From positions 1,045,999 to 1,081,005 of the forward strand of contig EQ973344.1 of the NCBI GenBank assembly GCA_000158655.1: a stretch of DNA of 35,007 nucleotides, written 5' to 3'. The translations under genes and the position numbers were made by a program. The notes under the pieces were generated by a model. The model was not told where the DNA came from, did not search any database, and worked only from the letters and a program-made list of their open reading frames with translations. This document shows positions 32,156 to 35,007 of the stretch, piece by piece (position 1 is the first letter of the stretch; every line of letters begins with the position of its first letter). This DNA is from [Clostridium] methylpentosum DSM 5476 (GTDB lineage Bacteria; Bacillota; Clostridia; Oscillospirales; Ruminococcaceae).

Positions 32156-33259
32156 TCACACCTCGTTTGGCTCTTCTTTTTCCGCCCCGGCGCGCAGCCG
32201 GGCAAAATAGCTGCGGTTAAAGGCAACAGCCGGGTCATCCGGTTTGAGAATGCCCGCCTTCTCGTTGTAGAGGGCGGCTTTTTCATGCTCCCCGAGCCGG
32301 TCATAGCAGACGCACAGCTGCAAGAAGGGGCGGTATCCATAGCAATCCGGCTGTTCAAACCCGCCGTTTTCCCCCTTGGGCGTGCGTGTTGTGGCGAGTT
32401 CATACCAAAAAATTGCGGTGTGGTAATCTCCCCGGTCATAAAAATGCGAGCCGAGATCGCAGCAGAACTCTGCGCGCGGTTCGTCGTACTCCATGCTGCG
32501 CAGCAGAGAGTACAATGCCTTGCGCTCTTCCCCCAGCGCATACCAGCACCGCGCGATGTCTCCGCAGGCGCCGACACAGTTTTCAATCCAGCCCTGGCCG
32601 CCCTCCAAAAAGGCCTCGAGAATCTTGATCGAATCACGGTACCGTCCGTTGTACATCAACTCACGGCCATAGTAATACTGCTGGCGGGGGTCAAGCTCCA
32701 CCCCTTCGGCCACCATCTTTTCGAAGATGCGCAGGTTTCTCATCGGCTCATTGGGATGCATTTTTTTGTGGCTGACTGCGATGCTCGAATAGATGCGGCT
32801 TCCCGACGGCTCGATGACCTCGTGAATGCGGCCAACCCAGCGGTAGTTCCGGCTGCGTTTGAACAAGCGCTCCCGGTAATAGGAAAAGGTGGGGCGACCG
32901 CCGCTGTCAAACGCGATGTTGTATTTCATCAGCACCATGTCAATGGAGTCGCTGAGCGTCTGTTTGAGTTCCACAAACCGCTGCCGATCCTCCTCAAAAA
33001 GGACGTCGTCCGCATCCAACCAGAGAATGTAGTCGCAGCTCGCCTTGGAAAATGAGAAGTTGCGCGCCGCCGCAAAATCGTCGATCCACTCAAAATCATA
33101 CACCTTGTCAGTGTATTCCCCCGCGATCTCCTTGGTTCGGTCGGTCGACCCGGTGTCGACAATCACGATTTCATCTGCAATCCCCTGCACGCAGTCGAGG
33201 CAGCGCGCGAGCACATCCTCTTCATTTTTTACAATCATGCACAAGCTGATGGTCATCAT
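32156..33259 (-). CDS. Family 2 glycosyltransferase with TPR-like C-terminus
   Basis: A 367-residue protein. The GT-A domain starts at once (MMTISLCMIVKNEEDVLARC), has VDTGSTDRT at residues 34-42 and the metal-binding LDADD at 81-85. The block YRWVGRIHEVIEPSG is typical of SunS-like and TPR-containing glycosyltransferases. About residues 200-360 form helical repeats (YYYGRELMYNGRYRDSIKILE, CDLGSHFYDRGDYHTAIFWYE, LCVCYDRLGEHEKAALYNEK), a TPR array that may hold a protein acceptor. Substrate unknown; no capsule cluster surrounds it. The ATG at 33259 has GGGAGG 7 bases upstream. The longer reading from 33463 is rejected. Confidence 0.9.
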   Translation of the reverse strand: MMTISLCMIVKNEEDVLARCLDCVQGIADEIVIVDTGSTDRTKEIAGEYTDKVYDFEWIDDFAAARNFSFSKASCDYILWLDADDVLFEEDRQRFVELKQTLSDSIDMVLMKYNIAFDSGGRPTFSYYRERLFKRSRNYRWVGRIHEVIEPSGSRIYSSIAVSHKKMHPNEPMRNLRIFEKMVAEGVELDPRQQYYYGRELMYNGRYRDSIKILEAFLEGGQGWIENCVGACGDIARCWYALGEERKALYSLLRSMEYDEPRAEFCCDLGSHFYDRGDYHTAIFWYELATTRTPKGENGGFEQPDCYGYRPFLQLCVCYDRLGEHEKAALYNEKAGILKPDDPAVAFNRSYFARLRAGAEKEEPNEV

Positions 33260-33840
33260 AGCCATTCCTCCCCGTATGGGACAGTGTATGCAGAACCGGG
33301 TCAAAATGTTCCACCCGACGGCCCGCTGCTTTGGGATGGCTCGAGTAAACAGTTGCTTTACAACCTTTTTTAGGAAAGCTTGCAAAAGAAATTTCACAAA
33401 TCCCCGAAGCCCCAGAGAATTAGGTGGCCAACACTGAAAACCCCCCAGTTGACATGCGCTCACCGGCCCCTCGCGATTGCAGAGCGCAGCATCTCACTTT
33501 TATTACAGTCAGTAGAATGGTAAGAAAAATTCCCAAATAACAACCTGTCCGTCCCAAAAGCATGCAGCAGTTCAATCCGTGATTTGAGATTGCCGTCTCG
33601 CACCTTGAAGGTTTGTTTTCTCAGAGCACCCTGTGCCTCTATAAACCGCATCTGATCAGCCTACTATCTTTAAGGATCACATTGTTTATAATCCCCAGTC
33701 AATCTCTTTTTCCCTGAACTGCTCTGCTGCTTCAAAGAAGCTGTCTACTATTTGCTGCTTTCCAACAACAAAACATAGTCAATAATCAGACTAAATCTCG
33801 AGAATTCACAAGCCTGTTTACGGGTGCGTCAGTAAAAAGG

Positions 33841-33872
33841 ACAAATAATAACAGCCCCCGATTAGGGGGCTG
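33841..33872 (-). terminator. Terminator of the AraC-family gene
   Basis: Minus strand: a perfect 8-bp stem (CAGCCCCC / GGGGGCTG, 5-base loop) followed by TTATTATTTGT, 30 bases after the stop codon. In 33260-33840 I see no supportable gene. Confidence 0.82.
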
Positions 33873-33901
33873 CCGGTAATAAGGATGTTTTTGATCCTAT
33901 C

Positions 33902-34858
33902 TTATACGGTGTCTCGGTATTTCTTGGGAGACATATCAAATTTTTTTTGGAACTGGTTGCTAAACCACTTGTAGTTATGATAGCCAACCTGGTGCATGAT
34001 TTCGGTGATGGATAGACTGTTGTTTTGCAAAAGTTCCTTGGCACAGCGCATTCGTAAATCCAATAGCAGATCGGTAAAAGTTTGCCCCGTCGCCTGATGA
34101 ATGATGCGGCTAAAATGTTTAGGGTGATAACCAAAATAATCCGCGATGGATTTGAGCGTCACGGAGTTGTAATGGTTTTCAATATAATAAATCATATCGG
34201 ATACCTTAAGAGAATCTTTCTTGCCAAGCGGATGGTCTTTCATCTTCTGATAGCTTCGGGTCAGTTCAATCAAGATGCAGTCAAACAGATGGAGAATTTT
34301 GCTTTCCTGATACAAATCTTCCTCATGCCCATAATATTCATTGATAAGCTGTACACATAGATTATTCGCGGCATTTTCCTTCTCCGACTGGTGAAAGATA
34401 AGGTAATTATCATCATCGCGCTGCTTTTCGAGGGAGTGGAAGAAAAAATCCGCCACAAAATCGTTATAGGAAAGCAGGCGAAAATGGGCGGCGTTCATCA
34501 TTTCTGCCCCAATCATTATATTAAAAATTACGGCATTGTCAGGATCATCACAGAGCAGCGTGTGAACGGCATATGTGTTAATCAGGCAGATATCCCCTTT
34601 TGTCAAAGAAACTTTTTTATTATCGATCATATTGTCGCAATATCCTTCATGGACATAGACCATTTCGAAAAAATCATGTTGATGCAGAGGAGTATTGCCA
34701 TGAGAATTATGCGGAAGAACACCGATTTGATCGCTTTTGAAGGCTTTTTTCATATCCTGTTGCTGGAATTGAATAACATTGTTAACGATTCGACGTTTTT
34801 TCTTCCCAGACGTTGCCTGCCTATTCCAAATATTATCACGGTATTGACGAAGCATCAT
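33902..34858 (-). CDS. AraC-family transcriptional regulator with cupin sensor
   Basis: A 318-residue regulator. An N-terminal AraC-type cupin (about residues 45-125: HGNTPLHQHDFFEMVYVHEG, LTKGDICLINTYAVHTL) probably binds a small ligand, often a sugar. The C-terminal DNA-binding domain has two HTH units: SVTLKSIADYFGYHPKHFSRI and LSITEIMHQVGYHNYKWFSNQF, ending in KKFDMSPKKYRDTV, the classical AraC signature. GGAGG is 6 bases before ATG 34858. AT-richer than most neighbours, which may hint at separate ancestry. The regulated genes are probably beyond the right edge or elsewhere. Confidence 0.93.
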   Translation of the reverse strand: MMLRQYRDNIWNRQATSGKKKRRIVNNVIQFQQQDMKKAFKSDQIGVLPHNSHGNTPLHQHDFFEMVYVHEGYCDNMIDNKKVSLTKGDICLINTYAVHTLLCDDPDNAVIFNIMIGAEMMNAAHFRLLSYNDFVADFFFHSLEKQRDDDNYLIFHQSEKENAANNLCVQLINEYYGHEEDLYQESKILHLFDCILIELTRSYQKMKDHPLGKKDSLKVSDMIYYIENHYNSVTLKSIADYFGYHPKHFSRIIHQATGQTFTDLLLDLRMRCAKELLQNNSLSITEIMHQVGYHNYKWFSNQFQKKFDMSPKKYRDTV

Positions 34859-34884
34859 AAAAGCCCTCCCCCTTTAATTCCATT

Positions 34885-34913
34885 ATTATAGGTCAAATAA
34901 AAAAGAAAGTAAA
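34885..34913 (-). promoter_or_regulatory. Promoter of the AraC-family gene
   Basis: Minus strand: TTTACT (34908-34913), 17-base spacer, perfect TATAAT (34885-34890), 26 bases before the ATG at 34858. Confidence 0.6.
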
Positions 34914-35007
34914 GTTGTCAAAAAAACATGCTCCCTATTGTAAGTGATAATGCTCCATATCGTTCTTGACGGATTACATAAAATTTTTTATCATTTTTAT
35001 AGAAAAA

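Noticed and set aside
33460-33651. A 63-residue leftward open frame between the glycosyltransferase and AraC genes
   Set aside because: No ribosome binding site, no recognisable motif and no conserved context.

Overview
The window looks like chromosomal DNA from a low-oxygen Gram-positive bacterium of the class Clostridia, most likely the Oscillospirales/Ruminococcaceae. This is inferred from the gene families: EutS/EutP, NhaC, YhgE/Pip, DUF6809, the DUF2975 plus small HTH module, a GAACnnnnGTTC-type LexA box, a CIRCE element, and strong AGGAGG ribosome binding sites. Most genes are GC-rich, while several intergenic regions, the HTH gene at 4733-4948 and the AraC gene at 33902-34858 are visibly AT-richer. 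No rRNA, tRNA, CRISPR array, prophage or plasmid module was seen.

Left part (1-9.6 kb). A cyclophilin and an ArsC/Spx-like gene form a leftward pair, divergent from an isolated eutS-eutP pair. Positions 2237-3400 hold a two-fold, 600-bp composite repeat built from about 95-bp units. Leftward again come a methyltransferase and a Nim-like flavoprotein (4-base overlap), a small XRE-type regulator, a DUF6809 gene, a small membrane protein, and an operon sirtuin - small membrane protein - topB.

Middle part (9.6-22.3 kb). A TetR regulator, frameshifted at a run of seven C, precedes a YhgE/Pip membrane protein. A CvrA/NhaP2-type cation/proton antiporter follows on the other strand. Then come a phasin-like coiled-coil gene overlapping an AarF/UbiB-type kinase gene, an operon DUF2975 - small HTH - large DUF4153/DUF4173-like membrane protein, and an operon GNAT acetyltransferase - NhaC antiporter.

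Right part (22.3-35 kb). Two decayed IS200/IS605-type tnpA copies lie side by side. They are followed by a DeoR regulator, a cupin protein, htpG with a CIRCE box, a lipid kinase, and the wreck of a sensor-EAL cyclic-di-GMP protein. A LexA-box-controlled pair follows (radical SAM DNA repair protein plus its TIGR03915/DUF4130 partner), then a second, unrelated family of about 100-bp tandem repeats. The window ends with a glycosyltransferase/TPR protein and an AraC regulator.

Most interesting points: the SOS-type promoter of the radical SAM repair pair, the nested 95/600-bp repeats, the orphan eutS-eutP pair, three perfect palindromes in front of the DUF6809 gene, and the cyclic-di-GMP gene remnant that runs in frame into the lipid kinase gene. 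All functional names come from reading the protein sequences and motifs; no database search was possible.
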